Below, piece after piece: positions 1-12,255 of a stretch of 64,000 nt of DNA. Numbering within the stretch: the stretch's first letter is position 1; every line of letters starts with the position of its first letter. Location: NCBI GenBank assembly GCA_944472155.2, contig OX235273.1, positions 101,764,582-101,828,581 of the forward strand. The letters are read 5' to 3'. The translations under genes and the position numbers were made by a program. Source of the DNA: Trichobilharzia szidati (lineage: Eukaryota > Platyhelminthes > Trematoda > Strigeidida > Schistosomatidae). The notes beneath the pieces are model-generated. The model was not told where the DNA came from and did no database searches. It saw only the letters and a program-made list of their open reading frames with translations.

Positions 1-1690
1 AACTCTAGGCGAATTTGTCCTGTAGGTAGTCGCTAACCAGTCACTTTTCGTTTTAAATAGCTGAGTAATTGTCATATATTTTATTTATTTATTATCGCGA
101 ACCATTTTAGTTGTAAATCAACTGGAGTGAAACTACGAAGTAATATCATCTCGCGAAGTTTGTGTTCTAAATGCCTTATTCATACATTTCTTAGCTCAGT
201 TTGTCAAATATTTCTAGAATAAAATACCATAACATTTATTTTAAATATCACAGTGACATATTACCGATAAGTGGATGAATACACTTGTCCTACCTAAAGA
301 GAGATAGATCACTGCATCTTTGTTCGTTGAATCGATACCAAACTTACGCAATCAAAATGATGAATTGCCTACACCACATAAATAGGAAACTACACTGAAC
401 AAAAATCAGGGGAAGAAAAAATATATTAAGAAGCCGTATGAATAAATTCAGTTGATTATGAGTAACAAATTGTGCTCAAATTCCCATACAATTATCACTA
501 ATTTACTACTGTATGTTATTTCAAATAAACTTATCTAATATGGAATTATATTCTAGCCTATTACCCAATACTAAAATTATCTCTATATTAAATACCTCAT
601 TGATGCACGCTGAAAAATTACTGTTGAATTGACAAGTCTGTGAGAGAAAGATGAACGTCATCATAGTATGATATCACTTACGAGACTTAAAACCTTAAGA
701 TTGATACAAAATCAGATCCACGTCAATCTGAAGTTGTTTAGCCCTGACAAGACACAAATATACGTGGTTTTCAACCAAAATATCTTGGTCACATACTGAA
801 TAGTATATATAGCCTTTGATCATGCAACTCACACTCCTTTGTATATCATTGAAATATTCAAAATTGGTTATAAAATTCTGCTAGTTATGCTTTGCTATAC
901 AAAAATCTTCTAAATATGTCAGTTTATGATGAAAACTGTCACATAGACGGCGTATCATACTTGAATGTGCTAAATTAATTCACTGAAGTGAACTGATAAG
1001 TTATATGTTGTTTAGAGAAAAAAAGGTTTATCAAAACTGAACTCGATTGTTGCCTGTGATACTCATTCGAAGAATCCGTGATAGTTTAAGTTCAATGCGT
1101 GAAGTCTTCTCAGGATAAAATACTTCTTGTAATTCACAATGAATGATTTTTCCGTCAGTTCTGTCATTTGTGAGCTGCTTAATAGTCCAAAACTGTTCTC
1201 CAAGACAACATCCTCCGTCGGAACGTATGTTTCAAATACTACAAGTTGAGCGTTTAAGTGTTTTGAAGTATTGTGAACTTAGTTAGGAGGAAAATTGCCG
1301 TTATGACTTTATTGATATAAATATAAAACTTGGGCACTGTGGTAGAGTATAACTCCATTTTGGATACGAATTTTAATTAGATAAATAACATAGTGTGAGA
1401 TAGTTATATTAACTGATGACGTTTCGAGTACAAACTATTGCACCATATAAAGTTTATGGAGAGGGAATCACCGCTCATTTCGTCTGCTCAACATTTTTGG
1501 AGGTGGTTGGAATTTTAGTGAATTTGTCGCACGTCTAATGGCTCTGGTCGTATGAGTGCTTCACAAATTTGTTCTTAGTGTATCCGTTTCACAGGATTTC
1601 TGAAAATTTTATAGTAAGTTAAAAGTTATTCTCCACTTTCAGACAATTTGCTTTAAATCTTGATAATATGAAGGTTCACTTAAATGTAGC
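1..1690. other. AT-rich stretch, nothing recognised
   Basis: I see no long reading frame, transposon motif or tRNA-like box on either strand. It may be old decayed repeat or unique intergenic DNA. Confidence 0.4.
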
Positions 1691-1696
1691 AACCAT

Positions 1697-1719
1697 TATA
1701 TATATATATATATATATAT
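1697..1719. repeat. (TA)n microsatellite
   Basis: An uninterrupted run of TA dinucleotides. Similar TA runs occur at about 53311, 54711, 60050 and 61020. Confidence 0.9.
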
Positions 1720-2084
1720 CTTTATTTTACGTGGTGAACGTCAGTTGCAATCAGAAGTAAACGAAGTTGGTTGCATCGAGAAGTTTGTTTCATGTATAAT
1801 AACTTGACGGGTATGGAATTCTCAGCATTTTTACTACAGTATTGCATCCAGTTAGTACATTATCAACAAATAGAATTCTACATAGATTAAGGAAACCACA
1901 GTTCATTATTACAACAACAAATTGGCATGTCGGTAGTAAAGGTAAAGCTGAACAGTGTAAGCGAGAGAAAGAAACAAAGCAGTACATAATGGAAAAAAGA
2001 GATAGAGAGATAAGGAAAAGAAAGAAAGAAAATGTTGTACCTATAAATGATATGAGTTGGAAAGACGAGATCAAGTTTTACTAC

Positions 2085-2425
2085 TGACTATTTAATGAAT
2101 TATAGGTGTTATGCCTAATGATTTCTTTATCACACAGAACCCGAGCTAAGTAGGGTATGGTTGAGTTTTTGTACTTGCTGGTGCGAGCATATAGTTTTCT
2201 ATATTGGCTTCTTGTTTTACCTGATGAGATGCAAGGGGAGAGTTTTGAGTGAAGAGGGTGGTGTGAGTTGGATAAAATGGATTTGGCCCATTTTTCACAT
2301 GTACCTGTCGACCAGAATATTAACAAGCTGGTTAAGTGGCACGTTGCTTACCCTGCTGACAACCTTTAACATCCTGCGTAATATGTTATAGTCTTTCTTC
2401 AGTAGCCCGGGAAAAACTAAGGAGG
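2085..2425 (-). mobile_element. CR1-like LINE C-terminus, copy 1 (decayed)
   Basis: Read on the minus strand, this encodes fragments of the region downstream of the reverse transcriptase domain in CR1/Jockey-type LINEs. The fragments include PGLLKKDYNILRRMLKVVSR, then LVDRY and HPLHSKLSPC, then YARTSKYKNSTIPYLAR. The open stretch covers about 81 codons at 2081-2326, and frame changes separate the pieces. No catalytic motif remains. The next element (2480-3240) repeats the same segment in the same orientation, so the two lie head to tail. The family call comes from the pattern of conserved words, not from a database search. It is a dead fragment. Confidence 0.6.
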
Positions 2426-2479
2426 AACTAAAATGATAAGGTAACAAATTACAAATAGGAGACGTTAAATGGCCGTTTA

Positions 2480-3240
2480 TTTTGGTAATATCATATTAAG
2501 TTATAAGTTTCATGCGTAACACTTTCTCTGTCACATAGAATACGGATAGGCCAAATATGGTATCGTTGAGCTTTTGTACTCAGGTATATAAGCATATAAA
2601 TTTTAATAACGACCTATAGTCCTAATTGATGAGGTACAAGGAGAGAGTTGTGAATAAAGAGGGTGAGGAGAGTCAGACAATATGCATTCAAACCATTTAT
2701 CTCATGAATTCAAGTATCTATCGACTACAGTATTGACGAGCTGACCTAAAGGTGGCGCACCACATATCCTACAGACAATGTTTAATACCCTTCGAAATAT
2801 GACATTGTCGCTCTTGAGTAACTTACCAAGGACTGAATGGAGGCAGAAATTTACAACAATTAAAACGGAAGGCATAAGAAACTGTAGAAGTAGAGGTTGA
2901 GTGACACCTACCTGTTTGTCTTAACTTCCTAATGCAGAGGGTAAGACGCAATATTTTCTCAGAAATTGACAAGATATGAAATGACCAAGAAATATCAGGG
3001 GATAGAAATATTCCAAGGAGTTTTATGCTAGACTTAGCTACCATTTCGCTGTCCTCTATGCTACGGGCATCACGCGAACAAACGAATTCGTCAAGATCAC
3101 GTTTATGCTTGGAAGCGAAGTATAAAACTGCCTGAATTCCAATCTGTGTAATAACTGCAAGTGTCAAGGAACTTAGCCCTAAGTTCCTATTGTAACGAAG
3201 ACGATTTGAACCGATAATGACTATGTATTTGTCCAAACTT
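2480..3240 (-). mobile_element. CR1-like LINE, RT end and C-terminus, copy 2 (decayed)
   Basis: The minus strand carries an open stretch of about 137 codons (3236 to 2823) that includes KLLGIFLSPDISWSFHI and then KILRLTLCIRKLRQTG. This matches the region just after the YADD motif in CR1/Jockey LINE reverse transcriptases, the YLGI-type motif with its basic helix. In other frames downstream it continues into RRVLNIVCRICGAPPLGQLV, HPLYSQLSPC and EYKSSTIPYLA. Those words are the same C-terminal segment seen in the neighbouring copy at 2085-2425. Stops and frameshifts make it a pseudogene. The catalytic palm is absent, so this is a 5'-truncated remnant. CR1 versus another Jockey-group clade is inferred. 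Confidence 0.65.
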
Positions 3241-3244
3241 TAAA

Positions 3245-4385
3245 TCCAAAACACCACTATTCCTTGGACGAATTTATATTGTTTGGCAATTAAAGCAAGA
3301 CAAAATACAAAGTTTTTATTCGTGTTCTTTCCGCCTTCTTCCAACTTGCACGCGATCGTACCATTCGCGCCTTAGAGTTGCCCACCAATAAACAAACGTT
3401 CAATGTCCACGTCCATTGACAGCAAGCTTATAAAGATATATCTGTCGCACACTATTGCACAGATGTTCACTTTATAACCAGTGGCAAATAACTTATCAAA
3501 CTAAACGATTTCAATAAACAAAATACTTCTCAAATTCTACAGCCTTAGTGAACTTTTATATAGAATTAACCTATTAAATATGCATATCACACGATAGAGT
3601 AATGTTATCTCGTAGCAGTGGTGTTGCTTTAGTGAAGTTGTAAACCACATGACTGAACTTCTTTCTTTTCTTCTGTTTTGCTTATTGGCTTATACACTGG
3701 GTTTTCAGCAGATGAGTCGGCGGCTTGAGTTCCGCCTCACCTAATTCAGCTTGGGAAACTGGCTGGTAGCACAAACACTCACACAAAAGTAAAGCCTTAA
3801 ATCTGGTAAATGAAAAATCTGTTCCGGGTAATTCATCTAACTATAGAATCACCCATCCACTACGTATACTGCAAATGCTGATATATTCTCAACCTTCTGA
3901 CCAAGTTTTATATCAAATGCATCAACCACTTTCATTTTACATTCCTTTACTTAAAAGCGAAAATCGATATTCAAGCTTATTTTTGCAATACTTTGATTTA
4001 TTCCTAGTTCTTAACAAAGCATTGAATTGTGTATATACAATTTTGTACTGTAGAAGTTCATTCATTCGCTTCACTTACCCTCCAGCAATATACCCGGGTA
4101 TTAAGAAAGAAAACTTCTGTTCATACCCACACCCACACCCACAGAATAGTAGGTTTTATTCAAATAGTGATACACTAAAGCAGCGGTCCAGCTTTCATAA
4201 ATAAAATAAGCTAGGAAGTTGACAGGCTTAAAATGTCACTTTACACACAACATTTATCATGGGATATTTGATTATGCCACATTTCAAGATATGACAGGAT
4301 GTTGAACAAACTACAGAAATCAACTCATTCTTATCAACCGGACAAGAAGTTGGTGACAGAGAAAAACAGGAAACACTGAACCCCT
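3245..4385. other. No recognised feature
   Basis: The only longer open frame (3875-4204, 109 codons) has no recognisable domain and runs through a short CCCACA repeat near 4124-4145. I do not treat it as a gene. Confidence 0.4.
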
Positions 4386-4389
4386 GACT

Positions 4390-4560
4390 GGCTAGCAACT
4401 ACTACTGGTTGGTGTGAGTGGTATGCAACTACTGATACCAATCAGCCAGTTGTATAAAGTTTCGTACATTAACTTTTGGTTTCTTCATTTGCATTTGCGC
4501 TATCAAGTGGTTCACCCATCACAATCTTAATGCTTTCGGTTGCCAAAAAAAGTTAGGTGA
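4390..4560 (+). repeat. Dispersed repeat (also at 47.1 and 48.6 kb)
   Basis: It contains the phrase CTGGTTGGTGTGAGTGGTAT, followed by a TTCATTTGCATTTG-like segment. Diverged versions occur at 47080-47340 and 48590-48790. Neither ORF nor tRNA boxes were seen. The family is unidentified. Confidence 0.4.
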
Positions 4561-4564
4561 AATG

Positions 4565-5585
4565 TCATCTCGAACTGTACTAACTGCGAATTAGCCTAAA
4601 TTATTATTCTCCTTGGTAACTCTTGTCATAAATTAGACAGAAAGGCTCCCTAAAACAATTGAACTTGTATTTAATGGGGAACTCATAACATTTACATAAA
4701 CTTTCTCAAGACCTCGTAAATTCTTGCTTGAGAATGAATGATTTCGCGTGATTGAAAAATATACAGCATTATTATGTATGACCTGTATTTTTTCAAAATA
4801 AATGGATTTAAATTAATTCCTTTTTTTTATAAAGGATGTTTATATTATCAAGTTATCTAGAATGATTTGACCAATGTCAACTGCACAATAAATTGTGGCT
4901 TTCTTGATGTATCACTTAACTTGTTTACAAAAACATCTCTGTAGAATGCACGAAGTACTCTAGAGTTTATTGAGTTATCTGATCATGAACGTAGAATTCA
5001 CTGATTAACATCTGATAAGACTTTTAAAAGTCCCCCATTTTCTTTCAGAGATACATAGAAGGACGATCAACTGCTGACCTTTAAAAAAAATGACATGAAA
5101 ATCTATAGATAACTGTAGATAACACAATCAAGCATACATCATATTTCATATATCATCACTGATGACGTGCATTATATATCATAACGTCCAAATGTATTTA
5201 ATGTCAAACATAGGCATTGTTTTAAGCTTTTATCTGATTTAATGGTTTACTTGTCAGGGCAGGAGTGAAACACCCATCAGATATCGTGTATTCTATCTAC
5301 GTAAACATGATGAAGCTTGATTTTGAAATATACTTCAGTGAAATGTTTTACATACTTGGTATTTTATTTGGCTAATGAAATGATGTTATCGTCCAAATTA
5401 TATTATTTCCATGGTTATAAATCTTAAACTTATCACTAGATAAAAAAATCTGAACATGACCTTTCATGATAATAGAATCTTTTGTGAATAAGACATTAAA
5501 AATAGGCATTCGAAACGGTTATTTCTATCTGCGTATCAAGAGTAATATACACTGATATCCAATGGTCAGATAGTTTAAATGATTT
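4565..5585. other. No recognised feature
   Basis: AT-rich sequence without frames or repeats that I could place. Confidence 0.35.
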
Positions 5586-5587
5586 CA

Positions 5588-5760
5588 TTATAGGCTGACA
5601 TTGGTTGAAGAACCATTGGAAAAACCATTGGGGAATACTGGACAGCCAACTGTTTCGTCCTGATTTGTGACTCTTCATCAGTTTTCGAGTGCTTCTCAAA
5701 CTGATGTCAGCTGTTGACAATATTCTGTCACCAATCAAGTCAAATCCCTGCAAACCAACA
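5588..5760 (-). mobile_element. SINE-derived foldback with hammerhead-like core
   Basis: This belongs to the tRNA-SINE family also seen at 25.7 and 41.8 kb, whose 3' part ends in TCAAATCCCTGCAAAC. Here that 3' part appears twice in opposite orientation. One copy reads on the plus strand from about 5679 to 5756 (TCAGTTTT through GCAAACC). The other, weaker one reads on the minus strand from 5640 down to about 5588. A hammerhead-like sequence lies between them. The arms are short and diverged (roughly 50 bp). A loose tRNA-like B box lies upstream at about 5815-5830. Confidence 0.55.
5630..5690 (-). ncRNA. Hammerhead ribozyme remnant
   Basis: Minus-strand order: ACTG (stem I), then a core reading ATGAAGA where the consensus is CUGANGA, then GTC..GAC as stem II. 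GAAAC follows, then CAG-TTGG-CTG as a stem III with a true four-base loop, then TC and CAGT closing stem I. The only change in the conserved core is C3 to A, which normally abolishes cleavage. A complete CTGATGA lies three bases further 5', but using it would put an extra AGA before stem II. Confidence 0.5.
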
Positions 5761-5764
5761 CTCG

Positions 5765-6475
5765 AATATCAACCTGATGCTCACTAGCGACTGACCCTAA
5801 TCACATAGGTGGTAACCTGGGTTCAAGTGAGAAGTCGTGACTAGTGAGGTACAGCAGGTTGGGTTTGAGGACAAGCTCTTATAAACGCTCATATAACTCA
5901 GTATCGAACCGCAATATTTAGCCCTCATTTAGTAATCAAGAAAGTCATGAAATATTCGCCCTGTAACCTACTAACAATGAATACGATGATACTGTTTGCA
6001 TTACTTTCGCGTTGCGAGGGTACATATGGCTCTAATATCATAGTTAATCAATTTCCCATATGCGACGGTGATACAACAGATACATAAAAAATGAGTAACT
6101 TTTCTGTTTATGAGTCTGTTTAAAATGCATCACCCTAAGTTGCCACACTTCGGAGAATTACATATGAAGTCATAGAGAGAGAGGTATATAAAATGATGCC
6201 AGAGTGGACAGCGAAAGTAGTTTATTGTAGATTAGTGAAGAACTTAAGAGCATGACTGTGAGGAAGGTTATAGATAAAAATTATTTCCTGTAAGCATTCT
6301 TGTTCTGAACAATAAGTGGAGATTTCTACAAAAAATACCGTTACTCTGATATACAGTCTCATAGGTAATTTCGCATTTCGTGACGCGATCTGTGCATAAA
6401 CAGTATATTGTGCTTAGTTAACGGCAGGTTACAAAGCTTCTACTAGGCAACTAACCGTATTCTGTTTCAATTCTG
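5765..6475. other. No recognised feature apart from SINE flank
   Basis: The first part (to about 5880) may be the tRNA-like head of the neighbouring SINE. The rest is unremarkable. Confidence 0.3.
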
Positions 6476-6479
6476 ATCT

Positions 6480-6650
6480 CAGAATGATATCAATCAGAGA
6501 ACCAGTGAAAATATGGGGTTCTGGAAAGTTGTTTTGTTTCAGTCTGAAACTCTTCAGTAGCATACACCAACAACCCCACCAAAGACGGAACCCAGGACCA
6601 TTAGATTATGAGGCCAAGCTCGGTGACGGTTCAATTACTTGGCCCAGAAT
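6480..6650 (-). mobile_element. tRNA-derived SINE, ribozyme family, decayed copy
   Basis: Read on the minus strand, a tRNA-like B box (CCTGGGTTCCGTCTTTG) is followed by the family's core region. CTGAAGAG is intact there, but the stem III segment is lost and the GAAAC pairs into a GTTTCA/TGAAAC hairpin. The family's CACTGGTTCTCTGATTGATA segment comes next. It is not a working ribozyme. Confidence 0.5.
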
Positions 6651-6654
6651 TCAG

Positions 6655-8105
6655 TGACCCGTGAATTCTAAGTTCTGGGAATCAGCTGATAACTAACACT
6701 ACCTTGTGTCTTAAAATATGATCAAGCTAACCTTCTCTGTTTCCTAATTGTATGAGAAAAGTTGAATAACTATAAGTGCTCAGTCTTTCCAGTACAACTT
6801 AGCTCTACCTACTGGAAATAGTTACAAGCCTTCTGCATGTTACACATTATTACTAGTCATTGGTACTTCTAACACACGTACAACACAAAACTTAAAGGCA
6901 TTGGCTTTAGTGTAAAATAAGTGTGATCCTTCACTGGTACATCACAGCCTTCAAGGACGATAATAGGGCTTGTCAGCAGATACTAATCATAAGCATTAAC
7001 ATACTTGCCAAAATATTTTACGTATTTGGAATTTAGTGTAGACAAGCAAAACGTAACCAAACGCCACTTATCTACAATGCTAGAATACTTTAGGCTTGAC
7101 TTATTAAGACAAACGACTCTCAGAACAGATTTCCTGCCGACATAACATGAAAAACTGTACACTAGTGTCCAGTGTTCATTATAAATGTTTAATTGGCAAA
7201 TTTAATTCTACTGCTCCTTACTAAATATCGACATACATATGATCTTCAGTAATCAGAAGAGTCATCAGATGTCTACCCACTAATCTTATGCGCCTATGTA
7301 AGAACTTTGGAGAGTGCTACTAGATGACCTCGGACGCATACGAGAAAATGAAATGAATTACCAATGTATAGATTCGTACAAAATGCATCAGTTCAGCTTG
7401 CGTAATAAGAAGAAGTACAAGTAAATGTAGGGAAAATATGTAGTCATTAATATACTCTGGAAGGAGGAATAATTAAATGAAGATTAAAATCTACAGCATT
7501 ACAGTATGTGAGTGCATGTATGTCATTAAGGACAATTAGATGCCTTCCCTCCATCAGTATTTGACTAATGATCCTTACTATCTTACCCAGATAATTTACA
7601 CCACAAGTGACATAAAACAACATTGAAAATCTTCACTTAATGGTACCATGATTTTTACCCAACTTCATCATATTTCAGTATACGTTTCTGAGGTTATTCT
7701 TTTTTCAAAAAATACACTAATAATCAACAGAAAATTTAAAAGTACCAATTAATTTCAGAAGGATAATGTTCTTCACATGGTGCGTACTTAGAAGCTTATA
7801 TCGATGGATAACTGGACTGTAACCAGTGTCATGGGTCAAGTCCTCAGAAGTGCTCACTGAGTTCATTTAGTGGTTATAAGTAACATGCCATTGTAGCACG
7901 CTTTGAATGATTATATAGGTGGCTGGAGGAGAATGCAAGGGAACCTGTGGACCTAGGTTTCGTGTTTATTGTTACCTGTCATCAATCAAAACGATTCTGC
8001 AGCACTGAAGGAAATGTTTCGAACCTGTGCTGTATTAAGAGACGATATAATTTCAGTTGGTTTGGATCACCAGAAAGGCACAATTTCACACCAGTTACCT
8101 TTAAT
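6655..8105. other. No recognised feature
   Basis: About 7800-7870 has a weak resemblance to the B box region of the ribozyme SINE. Otherwise nothing can be named. Confidence 0.35.
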
Positions 8106-8109
8106 AAAC

Positions 8110-9035
8110 AAATTATTATTGTCTTAGGTTCACAGTGGAATATAGGACTTCAACAGCACGTCTCTACTTGTTCCTCTTCTCCGAAGACCTCTTAAGCTGG
8201 CCTCACGATTGACCATAAGCACAACCCGATGTTCTCCATTCTAGTTCCACTGAGAGTCTGGCCCAGTGTCATTCAACACTCTTCTCAGTGCGTGTCCAAT
8301 CCATTTCCACTTTCTTCAGCATGTTTTAAGGTAATAGATTCTTCTTTAGTTGACTGCCATTTTTCTCCTTGCTTATTCTTTTTGGTCGGCAGTTTGGTCC
8401 TCAGTAAAGGGCACAGGCAGTTGCTGGTTAAAGTCTGGCAATAGCCTTTTGGAAGTTCTTACTGTAACAAGCCCTGCAAGCCTCAGGATCACATGTATCA
8501 GTGACTTGACATTAGTGTTGAAAACCAGAATTCTTTTTCTTTATGCTCAGTGCAGGAGATTTCCACACTGACTTCAGATTAATGTAGATGTCTTTTACTT
8601 TCCCAATCCTGCCACTGACATCTTCATCATGCTGCCTGTAGGTAACATGATGCTGCCAAGATAAATGAAAGAAGTGACTCCCTTACAGTTATCCTATTGA
8701 TAGAGATTGGTGATTGTTACTGCTGTTCTGTGGGTATCTTCATCACCTCCGTCTACTCTGTGCTCACTTAAAGTCCTATCTTCCTTGCCCGCTTTTTCTG
8801 CATACTTGTTCGTTTTTGCCTTACGTCTTAAGCTTTGTATTACATTAGAAATAAATCGTCGTTAAAATCCAAATCTTCTAGTGTCTTCTTGTCGTCCTAA
8901 CGTATTCCTGTCTTCTGACTCCTCACAGTCTGCTGTAAGATCCAGTCCATCACAATCAGGAATATCATGGGTGATGGTAAGCAGACTTAGCTTACTCTTG
9001 TCTTCACTTCAAAGGCTTCTTTGAGTTTTCCAATA
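8110..9035 (-). mobile_element. RTE-clade LINE fragment (old copy)
   Basis: The plus strand aligns along its length with the plus strand of the well-preserved RTE copy at 20883-22946. Shared landmarks run from the GTTCCACT..GAGAGTCTGGCC segment and the GTGTCCAATCCAT segment to the CACAATCAGGAATATCATGG segment. The coding strand is therefore minus, running from the FADD region (near 8860) to the C-terminus. Many stops and small indels are present, so it is a pseudogene. It lacks the palm upstream of about 9035, so it is 5'-truncated. The sequence suggests it is much older than the 20.9 kb copy. Confidence 0.75.
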
Positions 9036-9134
9036 ATAATAACGATGAAATTGCTGTACAAAGTGAAATCTTAGCTTCACCGTCGTAACTTCTGGCAAGT
9101 TCAAATTATGCGTTTATTGAACATTAAGTAGCAA

Positions 9135-9395
9135 GCAACTAGGATCATGCGTCCAGTCCTTTGTTTGGTGCAGACTGAATTCTATCAGTCAAGTATGCAA
9201 TGTGGCCACCATACTAGGCTGCTCGCAATCACGAGGCACTCTAAATTATTGTTATCATATGGTTGGAGGAGATCGGCGGGAAACCTTTCACCTTGCAGCA
9301 AGGTAAATCATATTCCCTCTGGGATTCGAACCCGTGTCACACGGTATTGCAGCCACAAACTCTACCACTTAACTATTCAGGTTCACGATTGACCT
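9135..9395 (-). mobile_element. tRNA-derived SINE, family 2
   Basis: The minus strand starts near 9395 with a tRNA-like A box (TAGTTAAGTGGTAGAG) followed by a B box (ACGGGTTCGAATCCCAGAGG). It then runs through GGTTGGAGGAGATCGGCGGG (plus-strand reading) to a terminal segment containing TTTGGTGCAGACTGAATTCT. The same blocks occur at 27.2-27.6 and 36.2-36.5 kb. RNA polymerase III promoter boxes and the lack of coding capacity make it a non-autonomous SINE. I cannot name the family. Confidence 0.6.
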
Positions 9396-9399
9396 CTCA

Positions 9400-10595
9400 T
9401 AGGCCTGCATTAGATACCTGGTTCAGATTGAATTCTGTTATCTTATCATTCTTTTCATTCTCATCATCAAATGGAAGGGGATTACAATCTTGGTACACAA
9501 AATGAAGGTTTTAACGTGGACACCCACTGAAAGAATCCTTGGAAGCTCTCCAAGATTATGAGCATATTAAACAGACGGGACATAGGATTCTGTCATGATG
9601 CTGAATATAAACATAAGGACCTTAGTATAATGACATCATGCAAGTTGTCATAAATTACTCCTCTGAGTTTCTTTAAATAAACACACGTGAAGCATGATTT
9701 CAATACATCACTTTCTATATCCTGTCAACATTGTAGGTAGGAATTTCATAACACTATCAAGAAACTAATGCACACGTAAGACTTAAAGAAAAGACATTCA
9801 TTTGCCTTACAAAAATTATTAATTTAATTTTGAATTCTTATTTTTATTTCCTATGAAAATATAAAACAGTTTTGGCTTCCTACAGTTGTAGTAATAAATC
9901 AGATTTTCCAAAAGTCTACCTGGCCACATTCTTACAACAATAAGTGAAATGTGTAGTGTGTATTCTTCAATGTTGTTATTGATTTCCTGTCATAAAAAAG
10001 CAGATTTAGGCGAGGTTAGTTTTCTATCTCGACGTTTATTTGTTCACTTCATACTTGTCGCCTGTGTTTATAATCATTTTGTTAGCTTTATATTTCAATA
10101 AATCATTTCATTCAATGACTTTTTGTCATAACGCTTAAATCGACATTGTTCCCTGCACTCAGGGCTATTATAATTTATTTCATTTTACATTACTACCAGG
10201 GTTTATTGAATCAAAATAAGACAGCACACTTGTTATCAACTCAAGATATCTTCTCACTCAACCAGTTGAATGCTATTCACCTGTGGTAAGGTTTCGTTAA
10301 TGATAATTAGTTGATAATGTTGTCTGTCTTTATCCTAAGATGATATTATAATCATAGAAATGAAATAAAAATGGTTATTGAATTAAAAACAGAGATTATA
10401 ACTAATTGATTGATTGCATGACCTATGTTGATTACATATAGCCTGCACAGGTCAGCTGCTCACTTTTGTTTAGTGAGTTTATGGAAGGTAGGCGGATAGA
10501 CATTTCTATGTTACTCCTTAAGATCTTTAGAATGACCTTAGAAACTTACACCTAACCAGATAAATGGAAGATGACATTTAATTATATGCAAATAC
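9400..10595. other. No recognised feature
   Basis: AT-rich sequence. No frames or repeat landmarks were identified. Confidence 0.35.
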
Positions 10596-10599
10596 AAAG

Positions 10600-11365
10600 G
10601 TGGCTGGGAAACAGAAGTCAACAACTACAAGCCAATCAATATTACACCGATATCAACTAGAATTATGGAAAGACTAATTAAAGATAACACTCGCAAGCAT
10701 ATGCTTAGCTGTAATATTGTAAGACTCAAGCAGCATGGATTTCGAAAATTCTGATCATTTTTGACTTGTCATCTAGATTTCTTTAACTCTGTGATTAGTA
10801 GCCGGGACAGACGACAACTGTAAATGTGGTTGGATATGCTTCGGTGCATTTTCAAATGGCAATACATTAACACTTCAATCTGCTAATTTACCTGGACTTT
10901 AAAGTGTCGCTGACTTAGGACTTAAGTGATCTAATAACTTAGTATTTTCTGAGCCAATCGTATCGCAGATTCGAAAATCGAGGATACTCTCACGATACAT
11001 GCTCAAAGACTTGCACAAAAATGAAGTCAAACTCATATTATACAAAACATATGTAAGATCCCTATAGAACACCACCAATTTATTCTTAGCAGCATTCGCA
11101 TATGTGACAAGATGAGGATAAAGAGTGTCCGGCGACAGTTTACGTCCAAGGTACTTGAATATGACTGTGAGAAAGACTACATTTCATTGTGTATATCTCT
11201 AAATCTCGACTCACTTTGGACGAGACAACCTAGCAGAAGGTCTTACACAAAATATCATTCACAGACAGTCAAGACAGACAATTCTCACCAGAAGGCTATT
11301 ACGATCTGCGTATCCAAACACAGACTCATGGTAAGACTGAAATTAAACAAGACTTGAAGCCACTT
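10600..11365 (+). mobile_element. CR1-like LINE reverse transcriptase remnant
   Basis: On the plus strand, translation near 10620-10760 gives NYKPINITPISTRIMERLIK, then KQHGFRKF and TCHLDFFN. These are the early reverse transcriptase motifs of CR1/Jockey LINEs (the PISLT..K..E and Q.GF regions). The catalytic YADD region is not recognisable. Near 11040 LILYKTYVRSL matches the post-RT segment, and near 11120 VRRQFTSK plus LNLDSL matches the typical C-terminal words of the same group. Frames change several times and stops are frequent. It is a dead copy in the opposite orientation to those at 2.1-3.2 and 14.3 kb. Confidence 0.6.
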
Positions 11366-11369
11366 ACCT

Positions 11370-12100
11370 ACAAACACCTTATCATTCTTTAAGTCCTTGA
11401 CTCATAACAACTCAACATCCTTGAAAACTCCAGTATCACTATATCAGGACGCTGAATAGCATTCTGTATAAGCAGTATCAGTGATCTAAAGTGAAGATGT
11501 AACTGGTTTCCGAACAGTCTTTTACGTCTTAGACAACTTACATGTACAGAATATCATGCAGCTACAAATGGAGGTAATGGCCGACTTTGCGAAACTATCT
11601 TTTATATGATGCAGTGGAATAAGTCCACCTGTCTATGGCTGAAATTCGTCTTCATGGAGTAAAATTTACTTCTGATAGTACCGAACGATTGCAGTTCTGA
11701 GGAGGTGATGCAAATATACTACCTACTTTAAACTAACGCACCACCTGACTATAAATCAAAAATAAGATTCGATGCCGTGCACAACAAAGTCACATAGTAG
11801 GATTGACTTCAACTTTATTTCTTCCTAAGCATTTGTCATCTATCCAGCACAGACCTAGGGTTTTTGTTAATGCGAAGACAATACTTCTCTGTTTCCTAAT
11901 GTATTACACTGACTGACTAGTTAGCAGACTGTTCCCACTAACCAAATTTGAATATAACAACAACCATATAAATTCACTATAAACCCAATTTATGTAATTT
12001 ATATAATAACTTATCCATACCTGTATAATTCGCATGTTCGTGCATAGACAGGAATAAATGTACTATTATGTGTGCGTGTATGCTTATATTTATCAAGTGT
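11370..12100. other. No recognised feature
   Basis: Nothing identifiable by eye. Confidence 0.3.
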
Positions 12101-12104
12101 TTGG

Positions 12105-12255
12105 TTTGCAGGGATTTGATTTGCTACATGTTTGATCACGAGCTGAAATCAGTTAGATAACTACTGGAAAACTTGGAAGTATTGGATATCTGTTTCATAT
12201 TGACCTTGTAAGTGTAAGGTCCTTGATTTGAATCGTGATGAGTAAATACTACTGA
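12105..12255 (-). mobile_element. tRNA-derived SINE, ribozyme family, 3' part
   Basis: The plus strand begins GTTTGCAGGGATTTGATTTG and continues through TTGATCACGAGCTGAAATCA, the reversed 3' part of the family. The hammerhead region is reduced to a GAAACAGATATCC remnant, and the 5' core half is lost. Confidence 0.5.

Noticed and set aside
1790..2074. 94-codon minus-strand frame with hydrophobic start
   Set aside because: It arises from a purine-rich stretch on the plus strand (1960-2030), which yields F/S/L-rich translation by composition alone.
3875..4204. 109-codon plus-strand frame
   Set aside because: No recognisable domain, biased composition and a run through a CCCACA repeat.
6530..6600. 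Hammerhead in the 6.5 kb SINE because CTGAAGA is intact
   Set aside because: The GAAAC is absorbed in a GTTTCA/TGAAAC hairpin, and stem III and the GUC site are missing.
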